A DNA stretch of 64,000 nt from contig NZ_AJLL01000097.1 of NCBI RefSeq assembly GCF_000317225.1, positions 1 to 64,000 on the forward strand, read 5' to 3'. This document shows, piece by piece, positions 35,116-44,770 of the stretch. Each line of letters opens with the position of its first letter. Position 1 is the stretch's first letter. The notes beneath the pieces were generated by a model. The model ran no database searches, was not told the DNA's origin, and was given only the letters and a program-made list of their open reading frames with translations. The stretch comes from Fischerella thermalis PCC 7521 (GTDB taxonomy: Bacteria; Cyanobacteriota; Cyanobacteriia; Cyanobacteriales; Nostocaceae). The position numbers and the translations under genes were made by a program.

Positions 35116-36816
35116 CTAAAATGACTTTCGATGTATAATTTTTTTTAAATTTTTAACTTTCTGAGAATTACCTAATCCAGCACCTACTGCTGCACCTACA
35201 GCCATTCCTACAGGGCCAAACAAGGAACCAGCAACCCCACCAACAATTGTGTATAAACCATTGGCCTCATCTTTCAACAGAAATACTTCTGAACTGCTAG
35301 GAAACAAGTTTGATAAATTTCCAAGTTGTTCTTGATTAAATTCATGCAGGGCTTGATACAGGGAGTTGTTGACTGCTCCTAAATTACTTTTAACAACTAT
35401 AATATTCTCATCAAACTGATTAAAATGTGTTTCAACAGTACGCATCACTTCAGATGCAATTTCTACTAAAGTGCTGACTTGCTGCAAAGCTGTTGATAAT
35501 TCTCGATGAATTACAGCCTGAATTTCCTTGGCTATGCTTTGACTAACCTTTTGCACTGCATTGTCAACTTGAGTAGCAAATTGCTGTAGTAGAGCATTGA
35601 TATCATGAGAAGAGTTTGTTTCTGTTGATTCAATTATTTGCTCTGCTGCTTGTTTTAATCTATCTTCTAATTGATTAATTAACGGATTTATTTGTTTTTT
35701 GATACTATCAATAGATGCATATATCTGTAAGTTTTTTTGATTTTTTACATTTTTCAAATTTGTAATTAGATTGTTTGTTTTAGCATATTTATTTTCAATT
35801 TCTTGATAAGAATACGATGATTTATTCTTTGTGTTATTCAAGTAGTCTCTAATTTCTGTAGAGATACTAATAACTTGATTTACAACTACCTGTAAAAGTA
35901 TTTTTCCTCGTTCCTGCGATACAATTTTCTGGAGTGCAAATTCAAATTCCTGAAAACGGCTTTGAGCCAAAAGTACATCATTTTTAGCAATTTTTGCTGA
36001 CAATGCTTGATAAGCAGAAAGACCAAAAATCTTGATACTGCCAACTTTATTAAGATAGAGTTTGTATGCTGGAGAATTCTGTTCAAAATTTTCTTCAACC
36101 CAATCTTGAACAAAGTCTTTGATACGCTGTTTAACGGTTTTTAATACCTTCTCAATATCTTGATGTCGCTTGTAGTGATCAATTCCTGTGACTACAAATA
36201 TAATTTGGCTCAGATCAGTTGTGAGCAACTTCTGGGTAAGAAAATTACCTTCAGATTCACCAAAAGGTGCTAATACTGATGTCACCATGATGGCAGTTTC
36301 AACCTTTTCCAGAACAGAAAGTGTAACTGCTGTCATGTTTTCATCGTCACTTAAGCCAGGTGTATCAATAATTTCTACATTCTGGCGACAGTAATTTACT
36401 GGATAATAAATAACAGCTTCTTTAACAGTTGCAGCAACAGCTTCACACTCTGGTGTGAGTTTAGTCACAAAGCTGACTAATTTGTGAATAGCTATGTCCC
36501 GCTCTTCATCGTCTTTAAATATAATCTTGACGAATGGTTCTGAACCATAAGTTACGCGGTTAAGAGTAGCCGTTGTTGGTAAAACATCTGCTGGCAGAAT
36601 TTCATCGCCTAAAATAGCGTTAATAAACGTACTTTTACCTCGTTTAAATTCGCCAACAACTGCAATAGAAAATGAATCTGTTTCAATCCGCTTGATGGCA
36701 TTATCAGTTTGTTGGATCAGCTTTTCCAGATGAAATTTTTCTGAAAAATTTCGTAATTGCTTTAAATAAGCTACCAGCGTAAGCACTAATTGCTTATAAT
36801 CGGCGGCAAACGACAT
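35116..36816 (-). CDS. Dynamin-like GTPase 3 (frameshifted near its C-terminus)
   Basis: 566 residues before the premature stop. G1 GEFKRGKSTFINAILG (Lys61), G2 TTATLNRVTYG, G3 DTPGLSDDENM and G4 TGIDH are intact. The helical trunk follows, and GGVAGSLFGPVGMAVGAAVGAGLG near the end is a glycine-rich hydrophobic membrane segment corresponding to that of dynamin 2. After LKK the frame is lost at an A8 run (coding strand TTAAAAAAAATTA); dynamin 2 continues for another 110 residues here, and the equivalent sequence lies in the next frame at 34739-35101. Reading TTA-AAA-AAA, the site is an A-AAA-AAA slippery heptamer, so programmed frameshifting is conceivable; mutation or a miscounted run is equally possible. 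Confidence 0.82.
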   Translation of the reverse strand: MSFAADYKQLVLTLVAYLKQLRNFSEKFHLEKLIQQTDNAIKRIETDSFSIAVVGEFKRGKSTFINAILGDEILPADVLPTTATLNRVTYGSEPFVKIIFKDDEERDIAIHKLVSFVTKLTPECEAVAATVKEAVIYYPVNYCRQNVEIIDTPGLSDDENMTAVTLSVLEKVETAIMVTSVLAPFGESEGNFLTQKLLTTDLSQIIFVVTGIDHYKRHQDIEKVLKTVKQRIKDFVQDWVEENFEQNSPAYKLYLNKVGSIKIFGLSAYQALSAKIAKNDVLLAQSRFQEFEFALQKIVSQERGKILLQVVVNQVISISTEIRDYLNNTKNKSSYSYQEIENKYAKTNNLITNLKNVKNQKNLQIYASIDSIKKQINPLINQLEDRLKQAAEQIIESTETNSSHDINALLQQFATQVDNAVQKVSQSIAKEIQAVIHRELSTALQQVSTLVEIASEVMRTVETHFNQFDENIIVVKSNLGAVNNSLYQALHEFNQEQLGNLSNLFPSSSEVFLLKDEANGLYTIVGGVAGSLFGPVGMAVGAAVGAGLGNSQKVKNLKKIIHRKSF

Positions 36817-37867
36817 ATATATTTAATAATGCTGTGATATATTACGTATCATACTAACAATGCATCAAAAATCTTGTCGATACACTGTGTCTTACTCCAC
36901 TTTACTGAATAAAGACACAAGGCAGTTCCAATGAAAAATGTGATGACTTCCAGTTAAGGCTGATACAAAGAGTTAGTCCTTCAGTAGAGCAATACTAGTA
37001 CTCAACCACATTAATTTTGATAGGCTTTGAGATCCCCGACTTTTTAAAAAGCCAGGGATCTGGCCCCTCGCAACCCCTCAGAACTTATATGATCGAGTAC
37101 TAACCTGCTAGCCAGTCTAACCCGGATAGGAGCAATGCGCGCTTTGGAATTGCAGTAAGCACGATGCGTCATATGCAAACACCAACTTTTTTGTCGAATT
37201 GCAAGTCTTCACGCGCAAACATCAATTGGCTGGGATAAGCGATCGCTCATAACTGCTCACTTTATACTTGAGCTTACTTCAGTTTTGGGTAAAGCCTGAT
37301 GTAGTAAACTTCTAATTGTTCAAAAAATCCTAATATAAGACTTGTGTAAATCAATATCTTAATTTTCAAATCACTATAAAGTTTTTTAAATTACAAACTT
37401 AATGAAAACTTCATAAAAAAATACAGTATGCATCAAAAATAACAAAAAAATGGTAAAAAATAATACTTTTATTCATAAAAAAACCTTAATCTCAAAACAA
37501 AATAAAGATTGTGTAAAGCTTTCCTGATCTAAGTGTCATTCAACTTCAGAAAGACTACATTTTTATTTAAAGGCGTAATGAAGCATTGATGAAAACAGCA
37601 TAAAAATTTTTTGCGTGTTTTGGAAAGTAGAAGGCTTGCTCAGTGTATATGCGAGAGCAATCTGCTTTTGTGGCTAAGCGTAGGTATTTTTCAAAGTTTC
37701 CAAATAGATCCTTAACACGTAATACTACCATCGGAGGAATTCAAAAATCATCAATGTTTTTACATTTGAAAAAATACAGAACCGATGGAAGTAGACAATA
37801 TTTCTTGAGAGTTTGTTGAAGTGAAAACACCTCATTAATTGCACAATTGTTGTGCAGGGTGCATCTC
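36817..37867. other. Gene-free region upstream of the polysaccharide locus
   Basis: About 1050 bases of AT-rich DNA between the divergent dynamin 3 and glycosyltransferase genes. It contains the hairpin repeat at 37030-37061. No gene or RNA is recognised; a HIP1-type site lies near 37240. The promoter of the 18-kb polysaccharide cluster presumably lies toward the right end. Confidence 0.5.
37030..37061. repeat. AGATCCCCGACTTTTT hairpin repeat (second copy)
   Basis: AGATCCCCGACTTTTT faces AAAAAGCCAGGGATCT; the stem differs from the 18279-18311 copy by two changes. As there, no gene ends next to it. Confidence 0.65.
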
Positions 37868-39067
37868 ATGCGTAAACCTATTCTGACAATTTTTTATCAA
37901 TTCAATCCTTGGAATACCACTATTGGCGGAATTCAGACACTCATCAAGAATTTTATCAAGTACGCTCCCAGTGAATTTGAGGTGCGCCTGGTAGGAACAG
38001 GATGCAGTAGCAGCCAAGCTGTAGGTAAATGGCAAGAAGCAGAATTAGCTGGTAGGGTAATTAGTTTCCTGCCTTTATTTACATTGCACAATGACAATAT
38101 CAGAAGTTTGATACCTACCACCTTGAAGTATACAAGCGCCCTTGTAGGGCATTGCTTTGCTTCAGACTTCATGCATTTTCACAGATTGGAACCAACCTTA
38201 GCAGCCCTGAATTGGTGTGGGGAGAAAACTCTGTTTGTTCATAATGATATTCGGGCACAGATGCAGGCTGGGGGTGACAAGAAGGCGATACTGTGGCGAA
38301 AATTTCCCGCGGCTTATTTTGCCTTGGAAAAATTTTTACTTAGACAGTTTCACCACATATTGTCATGTAACACTGATGCAGTAGAACTATACCGACAGCG
38401 CTACCCAACAATAGCAGAACGTGTAACTTACATCAAAAATTCATTTGACAATGAAATTTTTTATCCATTGAGTAAGGAAGAACGAGAAGCATCAAGATGC
38501 AAACTAGCATCTGATTTAGGGTTGGCTGAAGATACGCATTTTGTGCTATTTGCTGGCAGATTACACCCACAGAAAGACCCGGTTTTGTTGGTACGTGCAT
38601 TTGCGGCGTTGAACATTACCAATGTTCATTTACTGTTGGCAGGTGATGGGGAGTTAACAAATATTGTACGTACAGAAATTGAGCGATTAGGCTTATCTAG
38701 GCAAGTGACCATGCTGGGCGCAGTGGAGCAAACAGAAATGGCACAATTGCATCGTATCAGCAATGCATTTGTTCTCAGCAGTGCCTACGAAGGTTTACCT
38801 TTAGTGGCGCTTGAGGCACTTGCTAGTGGAACACCTGTAGTTACAACTAGATGCGGTGAAACCCCAAAAATTCTGGCTGCTGATACTGGAGTTGTTTGTG
38901 AAGAACGCACTCCCCAGGGTATAGCAGATGCTTTAAAACAGGTATTGCTGCATCCAGAGAATTATCCAACTGAGTCTTGTCTACAGGCTGCCAAGCCTTA
39001 TGCTGCACATACTGTCATTAAAGAAGTTTATAGCCAAATGTGGCAACGCTGGAACAAATCAAATTGA
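37868..39067 (+). CDS. Family 4 glycosyltransferase
   Basis: About 399 residues from the ATG at 37868; an in-frame TTG at 37847 adds seven residues. The N-terminus has NPWNTTIGGIQTLIKNF (acceptor loop). The donor domain has FVLFAGRLHPQKDPVLLVRAF and the E-x7-E motif AYEGLPLVALEALASGTPVV. It opens the polysaccharide locus that runs to about 55.9 kb, all on this strand. The next gene begins 73 bases downstream. It should add one sugar in the assembly of the repeat unit on the cytoplasmic side; donor and acceptor are unknown. Confidence 0.9.
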   Translation: MRKPILTIFYQFNPWNTTIGGIQTLIKNFIKYAPSEFEVRLVGTGCSSSQAVGKWQEAELAGRVISFLPLFTLHNDNIRSLIPTTLKYTSALVGHCFASDFMHFHRLEPTLAALNWCGEKTLFVHNDIRAQMQAGGDKKAILWRKFPAAYFALEKFLLRQFHHILSCNTDAVELYRQRYPTIAERVTYIKNSFDNEIFYPLSKEEREASRCKLASDLGLAEDTHFVLFAGRLHPQKDPVLLVRAFAALNITNVHLLLAGDGELTNIVRTEIERLGLSRQVTMLGAVEQTEMAQLHRISNAFVLSSAYEGLPLVALEALASGTPVVTTRCGETPKILAADTGVVCEERTPQGIADALKQVLLHPENYPTESCLQAAKPYAAHTVIKEVYSQMWQRWNKSN

Positions 39068-39140
39068 CCGTGTCAATTTGAGGTTTGACTCTTATATCAA
39101 GAGGCTTTAGAGCACAAGGACAACTGATTGGTATGTTGGT

Positions 39141-40313
39141 ATGAAGATTGCCGTTATTGGTGCAAAAGGTCTACCTCCTAAACAGGGTGGAATCGAACAT
39201 TACTGTGCAGAAATGTATCCGCGCATGACAGCACAGGGTCACACTGTAGATTTATTTGCCCGCTGTTCCTATACCCAGAGTTCCTGGCTGGTTCATGATA
39301 ATTTTCAAGGAGTTCGAGTCATCTCCTTACCCGGTTTGCCAATGAAAGGCGTAGACGCTTTCCTGACCTCAGCATTAAGTGCGATCGCTGCTGCTGGAAA
39401 AAAATACGATATTATTCATTTCCATGCTCTTGGTCCATCTCTATTTACTGGTTTAGCTAAAATTACCACTACCGCCAAAGTGGTAGTCACCTGCCAGGGA
39501 TTAGATTGGCAACGCGCCAAGTGGGGTAGTTTTTCCACTCGCTTAATTCATATGGGCGAGAAAACAGCAGTACGTTTTGCTGACGGAATCATTGTCGTAT
39601 CAGATGCGCTGAAATCCTACTTTTTACAAACCTATGGTCGAGAGACAGTCTACATTCCCAATGCTCCAGCCAGGTATGGTGAATCAGATCCAAATTTCAC
39701 CTATGGAAAGCAGCTAGGTCTTGATTGGGGGCGCTACATCCTGTTTTTGGGCAGAATAGTCCCGGAAAAACGTCCCGACTTACTTATAGAAGCCTTCAGT
39801 AGCTTGAAACCCAAAGGATGGAAACTAGTTGTAGCTGGAGGTGTTAGTGATACAAAATCCTTTACCGCAAGGTTGTTAGAAAAGATTGCTAGTAATCCCA
39901 ATATCATATTTGCAGGCGAACTCAGGGGTGTTCGTCTGTGGGAAATCGTCCGGGGCGCAGGATTATTTGTTTTGCCTTCTGATTTAGAGGGACTACCTCT
40001 AGCAATGTTAGAAGCAATGCACGAAGGTATACCAGTCCTGGCAAGTAATATTCCACCCCACCAGCAATTGATTAGTGGAGGACGAGGAATGCTTTTTGAG
40101 GCTGGAAATCTCCACTCTTGTACTCGTTCTCTAGATTGGGCAATTCATCACCCAACACAAATAGCTGCAATGGCTGAGAATGCACAAAGACATGTGCAAC
40201 TTCACTACGGCTGGGATCGCATTACCTCAGAAACCTTAAAACTATATACAACTCTGTTGAACTCACCTGAACTAGTAGTCAATAGTCCAGAGTCAATGGT
40301 CAAGAGTCAATAG
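39141..40313 (+). CDS. Family 4 glycosyltransferase (DUF1972-like N-terminus)
   Basis: 390 residues. MKIAVIGAKGLPPKQGGIEH is the hallmark of a GT4 subgroup with a DUF1972-type N-terminal domain, related to rhamnosyltransferases of capsule loci. YILFLGRIVPEKRPDLLIEAF and DLEGLPLAMLEAMHEGIPVLAS (E-x7-E) form the donor site. The last 15 residues (ELVVNSPESMVKSQ) come from the low-complexity AGTCAATAG-type spacer sequence that continues after the stop, so the C-terminus seems to have grown by repeat read-through. Second gene of the polysaccharide locus. Confidence 0.9.
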   Translation: MKIAVIGAKGLPPKQGGIEHYCAEMYPRMTAQGHTVDLFARCSYTQSSWLVHDNFQGVRVISLPGLPMKGVDAFLTSALSAIAAAGKKYDIIHFHALGPSLFTGLAKITTTAKVVVTCQGLDWQRAKWGSFSTRLIHMGEKTAVRFADGIIVVSDALKSYFLQTYGRETVYIPNAPARYGESDPNFTYGKQLGLDWGRYILFLGRIVPEKRPDLLIEAFSSLKPKGWKLVVAGGVSDTKSFTARLLEKIASNPNIIFAGELRGVRLWEIVRGAGLFVLPSDLEGLPLAMLEAMHEGIPVLASNIPPHQQLISGGRGMLFEAGNLHSCTRSLDWAIHHPTQIAAMAENAQRHVQLHYGWDRITSETLKLYTTLLNSPELVVNSPESMVKSQ

Positions 40314-40410
40314 TTTGTTGATTGTTGGTTGTTGATTGTTAGTCATTTGTCATTGGTTATTCTCCCTTGTCCCCCTTCCCTTGTCTCCGATCCCTGATGC
40401 CCAAAAAATT

Positions 40411-42555
40411 ATGGAAAAAGGCTTGTCATCTTTACCATCTATTTTGAAACGGCGTGCTTTACCTGCCCTAGTTACATTTGCTGCTGTCATTAGTGGAGCG
40501 ATCGCCTACCTTCAGATTACCCCACGTCAGTATCAGACATCGACGCGACTGATGCTGGATCAAAAGAGGGTAAGCGTTTCAGAATTGGGACGCGACCTGA
40601 CGCAACTCAATTCAGGTACACCAGGTGGTTCTAACCCCTTAGCTGATCAAGCAGAATTAATCAAGTCGCAACGGGTTCTCCAAAGAGCGTTGACTGAGGT
40701 TACGGCTGAGTCTGGATTTCGTTCACCGGAAAATGAACTTACTGTCGATCAGCTCAGTCAAGGCTTGAAAATCAAAATTGTTCCTGCTACCAACATTTTG
40801 GAGGTCAGCTATCTCAACGAAGATCCTATACTCGCAACCAAAGTCGTCAATGCTGTTTCCAGAGCAATGGTTGAGGATAATACTCAAGTTATTCGTCAAG
40901 AAGCTGCCAACGTCCGCAAATTCTTAGAAAAAAAGGTTCCTGAAGCCCGCAAGCAGCTACAGGAAGCTGAACAGAAGGAAAACAGATATAGACAAAGTAG
41001 CGGTATTGTCTCCTTTGATGAGCAAACCAAAAGTTTGGTGGAGAGCCTGGCTAATTTGGAACAGCAGGAGAACACTCTTTCAGCTCAACTTCAAGAATTG
41101 CGTTCCAAGGAAGCTTCATTGCAACAAGTCACCGATGCGAAAGCTCTCAATCAAGCTTATGCAGCTGTACGTGGTGGTCAAGATGAAGAACTCAAAGCCT
41201 TACGCAATAAGTTAGCAGAGATAGAGACTCAACTAGTTCAAGCTCGTTTGTCTTTAACAGATAATCATCCGACTGTCATAAATCTGCTGGGACAAAGAAA
41301 CGGTTTAGGTGCTTTGTATCAACAAGGACTAGCCCGCGTATCCCCCAGAAATCAATCTATCTCTTCTGGCTCTGTCGCAGGCGATCAAATCAGTCAAGAC
41401 TTGACCTCTCAACTGATTATTAATGATGTTGAGCGCTTGGCACTGGAAAACAAGCTAAAAGTTGTACAAACTAATCGGGCTAACCTCCAGACTCGTCTAG
41501 CACAATTACCAATTCAACAGCAACAGCTGACTCCACTCACACGCCAACGAGAAGAGTCGGCGGAATCTTTGAAGTTACTGCAAAGCAAACTAGAAGAAGC
41601 ACGAATTGCTGAAGCTCAACTAGTTGGTAATATCCAGATTATTGAAGCAGCACAACCACCAACTCAACCCTCCTTACCCAACAAAAGAACCGTATTGGCG
41701 ATCGCTATCGTATTTGGGACTGCTTTAGCCACAGGTATTGTCCTGTTGCTAGAGTTGATGGATCACACTTTGAAAGATGCTTCCGAAGCAGAGGAATTAC
41801 TGAAGTTGCCATTGCTAGGAGTATTACCACGTTTACCAGGTCATGCGATCGCTCTGGAGCCATCCGCACAATTTTTAGATCATGTCGGCTTGGTTGAGCC
41901 ATACCGCACTCTATTTAAAAACCTAGAGTTTCGTAGTAGTGAACCGTTGCGATCGATTGTTGTTAGTAGCACCATTACCGGGGAGGGTAAATCTGTAGTT
42001 GCTTCACACTTAGCTGCGATTTCCGCTATGTTATCTCGACGGACACTGCTGATTGATGCAGATTTGCGTCGTCCCATCCTCCACACATTGTTTAACTTAG
42101 CTCCCAGACCAGGTATTACGGATGTGATTGACTCAGAAAGATCCCTAGAAGAGACTGTGCAACGAACTAATATTCCTAACCTCTCTGTATTGACTTGCGG
42201 TGAATTGCACGGGCGTCCCTCACATTTACTAGAGTCCGAGGCTATGAAGTCTCTGCTGATAGAAGCAGTTCGGCAGTATGACTTTGTAGTTATAGATACT
42301 CCTCCTCTTAGTGCTTGTGCTGATGCTCATACCTTAGGAAGACAAAGTGACGGAATTCTGCTAGTTACACGTCCCGGTTTTACAATCAAAGAAGTTCTAC
42401 AAAGAGCAGTATCAGAATTAACACACAATCAAATACCAATCATGGGAGTAGTTGTCAATGGAATTACAGACCAAACAGAACGATATTACCGTTATGCCGT
42501 TAATGGTTATGAACCTTTGTCATCTAGACGTTTGAGTGGGGGTGGTTCCGCTTAA
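40411..42555 (+). CDS. Wzc-type polysaccharide co-polymerase / BY-kinase tyrosine autokinase
   Basis: About 714 residues from the ATG at 40411. The frame is open from 40336, but the first 25 codons there are low-complexity spacer. The Wzz domain has a first membrane helix at about residues 17-37, a long periplasmic coiled coil (about 160-390) and a second helix at about 425-445 after the Pro-rich PTQPSLPNKR. The kinase domain has Walker A TGEGKS (Lys527), Walker A' LLIDADLRRP and Walker B FVVIDTPPL. The C-terminus carries a tyrosine cluster (ERYYRYAVNGYEP), the expected autophosphorylation sites. Wzc proteins control chain length and export of Wzy-dependent polysaccharides. Confidence 0.93.
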   Translation: MEKGLSSLPSILKRRALPALVTFAAVISGAIAYLQITPRQYQTSTRLMLDQKRVSVSELGRDLTQLNSGTPGGSNPLADQAELIKSQRVLQRALTEVTAESGFRSPENELTVDQLSQGLKIKIVPATNILEVSYLNEDPILATKVVNAVSRAMVEDNTQVIRQEAANVRKFLEKKVPEARKQLQEAEQKENRYRQSSGIVSFDEQTKSLVESLANLEQQENTLSAQLQELRSKEASLQQVTDAKALNQAYAAVRGGQDEELKALRNKLAEIETQLVQARLSLTDNHPTVINLLGQRNGLGALYQQGLARVSPRNQSISSGSVAGDQISQDLTSQLIINDVERLALENKLKVVQTNRANLQTRLAQLPIQQQQLTPLTRQREESAESLKLLQSKLEEARIAEAQLVGNIQIIEAAQPPTQPSLPNKRTVLAIAIVFGTALATGIVLLLELMDHTLKDASEAEELLKLPLLGVLPRLPGHAIALEPSAQFLDHVGLVEPYRTLFKNLEFRSSEPLRSIVVSSTITGEGKSVVASHLAAISAMLSRRTLLIDADLRRPILHTLFNLAPRPGITDVIDSERSLEETVQRTNIPNLSVLTCGELHGRPSHLLESEAMKSLLIEAVRQYDFVVIDTPPLSACADAHTLGRQSDGILLVTRPGFTIKEVLQRAVSELTHNQIPIMGVVVNGITDQTERYYRYAVNGYEPLSSRRLSGGGSA

Positions 42556-42588
42556 AGTTGCTAAAAACCATTTGAAATCTAGCTAACT

Positions 42589-44010
42589 ATGTTGACTAAT
42601 CAACGTGTACATTCTTCTTTTTTGCCACTGTTGGTTGGGTTATTAGGTGTAGGAGTTGGTATAGTTGCAGGGTTTTTTGCAGGTGCTAAACCTCTTTACC
42701 TGTGCTTAGCTCTAGTAGCAGTACCTGTGCTGATCTTCTTCTTTACCAAGTTTGAACAAACGGTAATGGGTCTATTGATCCTACGTTCCTCTCTCGATTC
42801 TTGGTTTGCTCTGCAAATACCAGCTGCATTTGCGATTGGTTTAGATGGCCTGACTTTGCTATACGTAATCGTGATGCTGTTGCTTGGTCGTCCAGTACAC
42901 ACTGATCGCTTTTGGTGGTTATTTGCAAGCTGGATAATGCTACAAGCTTTGTGGCTGATACTCTTACCTCTAGGAGAACTGGGAATGGATGCTTCCTTAT
43001 TACCGATTAGCATCCGTGAGTGGATACGTCTATTTTCTTTTCTGATGATTTATTTGCTGATCATGCAGCTTAAGGACAAACTTCATCCTGAAAAGATTGT
43101 TTCTCTGTTGTTTTTCTCCTTGGTCTTCCCACTTACAGTTGCGTTACTCCAGATATTTCTGCCTTCAGTACTGCCTCAAGTGCTGGGTGGTGGAAGTATA
43201 ACTCGAATAAAAGGTACTTTTGTTCACGCGAACAACTTTACAGTCTATCTATTTTTGTTCATCGGTTTGACTTGGTGGAAATTAGGTTATGCCAGACGGC
43301 GTTGGTCTTGGGTTCTTTTGCTGGGTTTATTGGTTTTTGTTCTTTCAACTACCAAGACTATGGTTGGCTTAGCGATGCTTTGCATTTTTGTGATAGTCAT
43401 GATAGCTCCGAAATTGAGCCTAACTAACCTCATTGCTGGAGTGCTTTTGTTTGCAGCCCTCATAGGACTATTTGTCAGTACGGAATTAGGACAAGAACGC
43501 CTTAGCACAATTACTCAGACACCCCTACTCAATCCAGACATTGATATATCTCGAGCAATTCTCTTATCACAGGGAGACTATAACAGTTTTAACTGGCGAA
43601 TTGCCTATTGGAATTACCTCATACAAGCCTGGCAGCATTTTCCCATCTTTGGTTACGGTTTAGGGTTAAGTAGCCATATACATCCTGATCAACATCTTCC
43701 CCACAATGATTACGTCAGGGCTTTGGTAGAAGGAGGAATCTTTGGTTTCACTGCTCTTTTAATATTTTTCGGCGCACAGTTTGCACGTTTGGTTCAGTTA
43801 CTCTGGCGTACACCTCCCAACAGTATTCAGCATCAATTGTGTTGGAATCTATTGGCCGTTTTTATAGCTTTACTTGTAGGTATGTTGTCCGAAAATGTAG
43901 CAGTTTCAACTGCTTTCTATTTTTACTATTGGACTGTGTTTGCTGTTTGTGGCTGGAACTGGAACGAAAAGCAGACTTGGGATAAATCTATGCCCGTTAC
44001 ACATGTTTGA
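42589..44010 (+). CDS. Wzy-like O-antigen/exopolysaccharide polymerase
   Basis: 473 residues, with about ten to twelve hydrophobic segments along the whole length. A Wzy_C-type block is visible near residues 340-390 (WQHFPIFGYGLGLSS, then LPHNDYVRALVEGGIFGF), including the HNDY motif of O-antigen ligases and polymerases. Such proteins join lipid-linked repeat units at the outer face of the inner membrane or move the finished chain onto a carrier. It lies 33 bases after the Wzc gene, which fits a polymerase working with its chain-length regulator. Ligase versus polymerase cannot be separated by eye. Confidence 0.88.
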   Translation: MLTNQRVHSSFLPLLVGLLGVGVGIVAGFFAGAKPLYLCLALVAVPVLIFFFTKFEQTVMGLLILRSSLDSWFALQIPAAFAIGLDGLTLLYVIVMLLLGRPVHTDRFWWLFASWIMLQALWLILLPLGELGMDASLLPISIREWIRLFSFLMIYLLIMQLKDKLHPEKIVSLLFFSLVFPLTVALLQIFLPSVLPQVLGGGSITRIKGTFVHANNFTVYLFLFIGLTWWKLGYARRRWSWVLLLGLLVFVLSTTKTMVGLAMLCIFVIVMIAPKLSLTNLIAGVLLFAALIGLFVSTELGQERLSTITQTPLLNPDIDISRAILLSQGDYNSFNWRIAYWNYLIQAWQHFPIFGYGLGLSSHIHPDQHLPHNDYVRALVEGGIFGFTALLIFFGAQFARLVQLLWRTPPNSIQHQLCWNLLAVFIALLVGMLSENVAVSTAFYFYYWTVFAVCGWNWNEKQTWDKSMPVTHV

Positions 44011-44020
44011 AGGAGATATT

Positions 44021-44731
44021 ATGTCGCTTGCTTACAAAGTATCTGCTTGGAATCGCAGACGTAAATGGCATTTGTTCCTGTCAGAAATTCAGCCGACTCC
44101 TGCAACCACAATTTTAGATGTTGGTTTTAGTGAACAAGAATACAGCAATACGGATAATTATTTAGAGAAACATTATCCTTATTTACAGCAAATAACTGCT
44201 CTTTGTATTGAGACTCCTGATTTATATCTGTATGCCCGTAAAGATTCACAGCTTGAAATTCCTGAAGAGAAAATTGTATCGAAAAGACAGGAATCCTCAT
44301 CACGATATCCGCAATTAAAAATTGTTACTTATGATGGTCAAAATTTTCCATTTGCCGATCAAAAATTTGATATCTGTTGGTCAAATGCTGTTTTAGAACA
44401 TGTAGGTGACGAGACACAGCAAATTATCTTTTTAAAAGAGATTAAACGAGTAGCTAAAAAAGCATTTATTACTACACCGAATAAATATTTTCCCATTGAA
44501 GTGCATACGCGCACGCCATTGTTACATTTTTTGCCCAAAAAATTTTTTGACCGCTATTTACATTTTATAGGTAAGGGATGGGCGGCTGATGATTATATGC
44601 ACTTATTGTCGCTGCGAGACTTGCACAGGCTAATAAATGCTGCTGGAATTACCGAATTTAAAATCATCAAAAATCGATTCCTATTTTTTGTCCTTGATTT
44701 TGTAATTATTTTGAATACAAATTCTGACTAG
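44021..44731 (+). CDS. SAM-dependent methyltransferase
   Basis: 236 residues from the ATG at 44021, chosen because GAAGGAGA lies just upstream; the frame is open back into the Wzy gene at 43940. TTILDVGFSE is a degenerate class I motif I, and FPFADQKFDICWSNAVLEHV is the typical methyltransferase type-11 core with the acidic motif. FITTPNKYFPIEVHTRTPLLH follows as in lipid or sugar methyltransferases of capsule loci. It likely methylates a sugar or the carrier lipid. Motif I lacks the usual GxGxG, so SAM binding should be checked. Ten bases after the Wzy gene. Confidence 0.82.
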   Translation: MSLAYKVSAWNRRRKWHLFLSEIQPTPATTILDVGFSEQEYSNTDNYLEKHYPYLQQITALCIETPDLYLYARKDSQLEIPEEKIVSKRQESSSRYPQLKIVTYDGQNFPFADQKFDICWSNAVLEHVGDETQQIIFLKEIKRVAKKAFITTPNKYFPIEVHTRTPLLHFLPKKFFDRYLHFIGKGWAADDYMHLLSLRDLHRLINAAGITEFKIIKNRFLFFVLDFVIILNTNSD

Positions 44732-44770
44732 CAAGCAATTTCAACCATTAATCTCAGTGGAGGAAAATCA

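Noticed and set aside
40336-40410. N-terminal extension of the Wzc-type protein
   Set aside because: These codons come from CCCTTGTCCCCC-type spacer repeat; the ATG at 40411 begins the conserved part.
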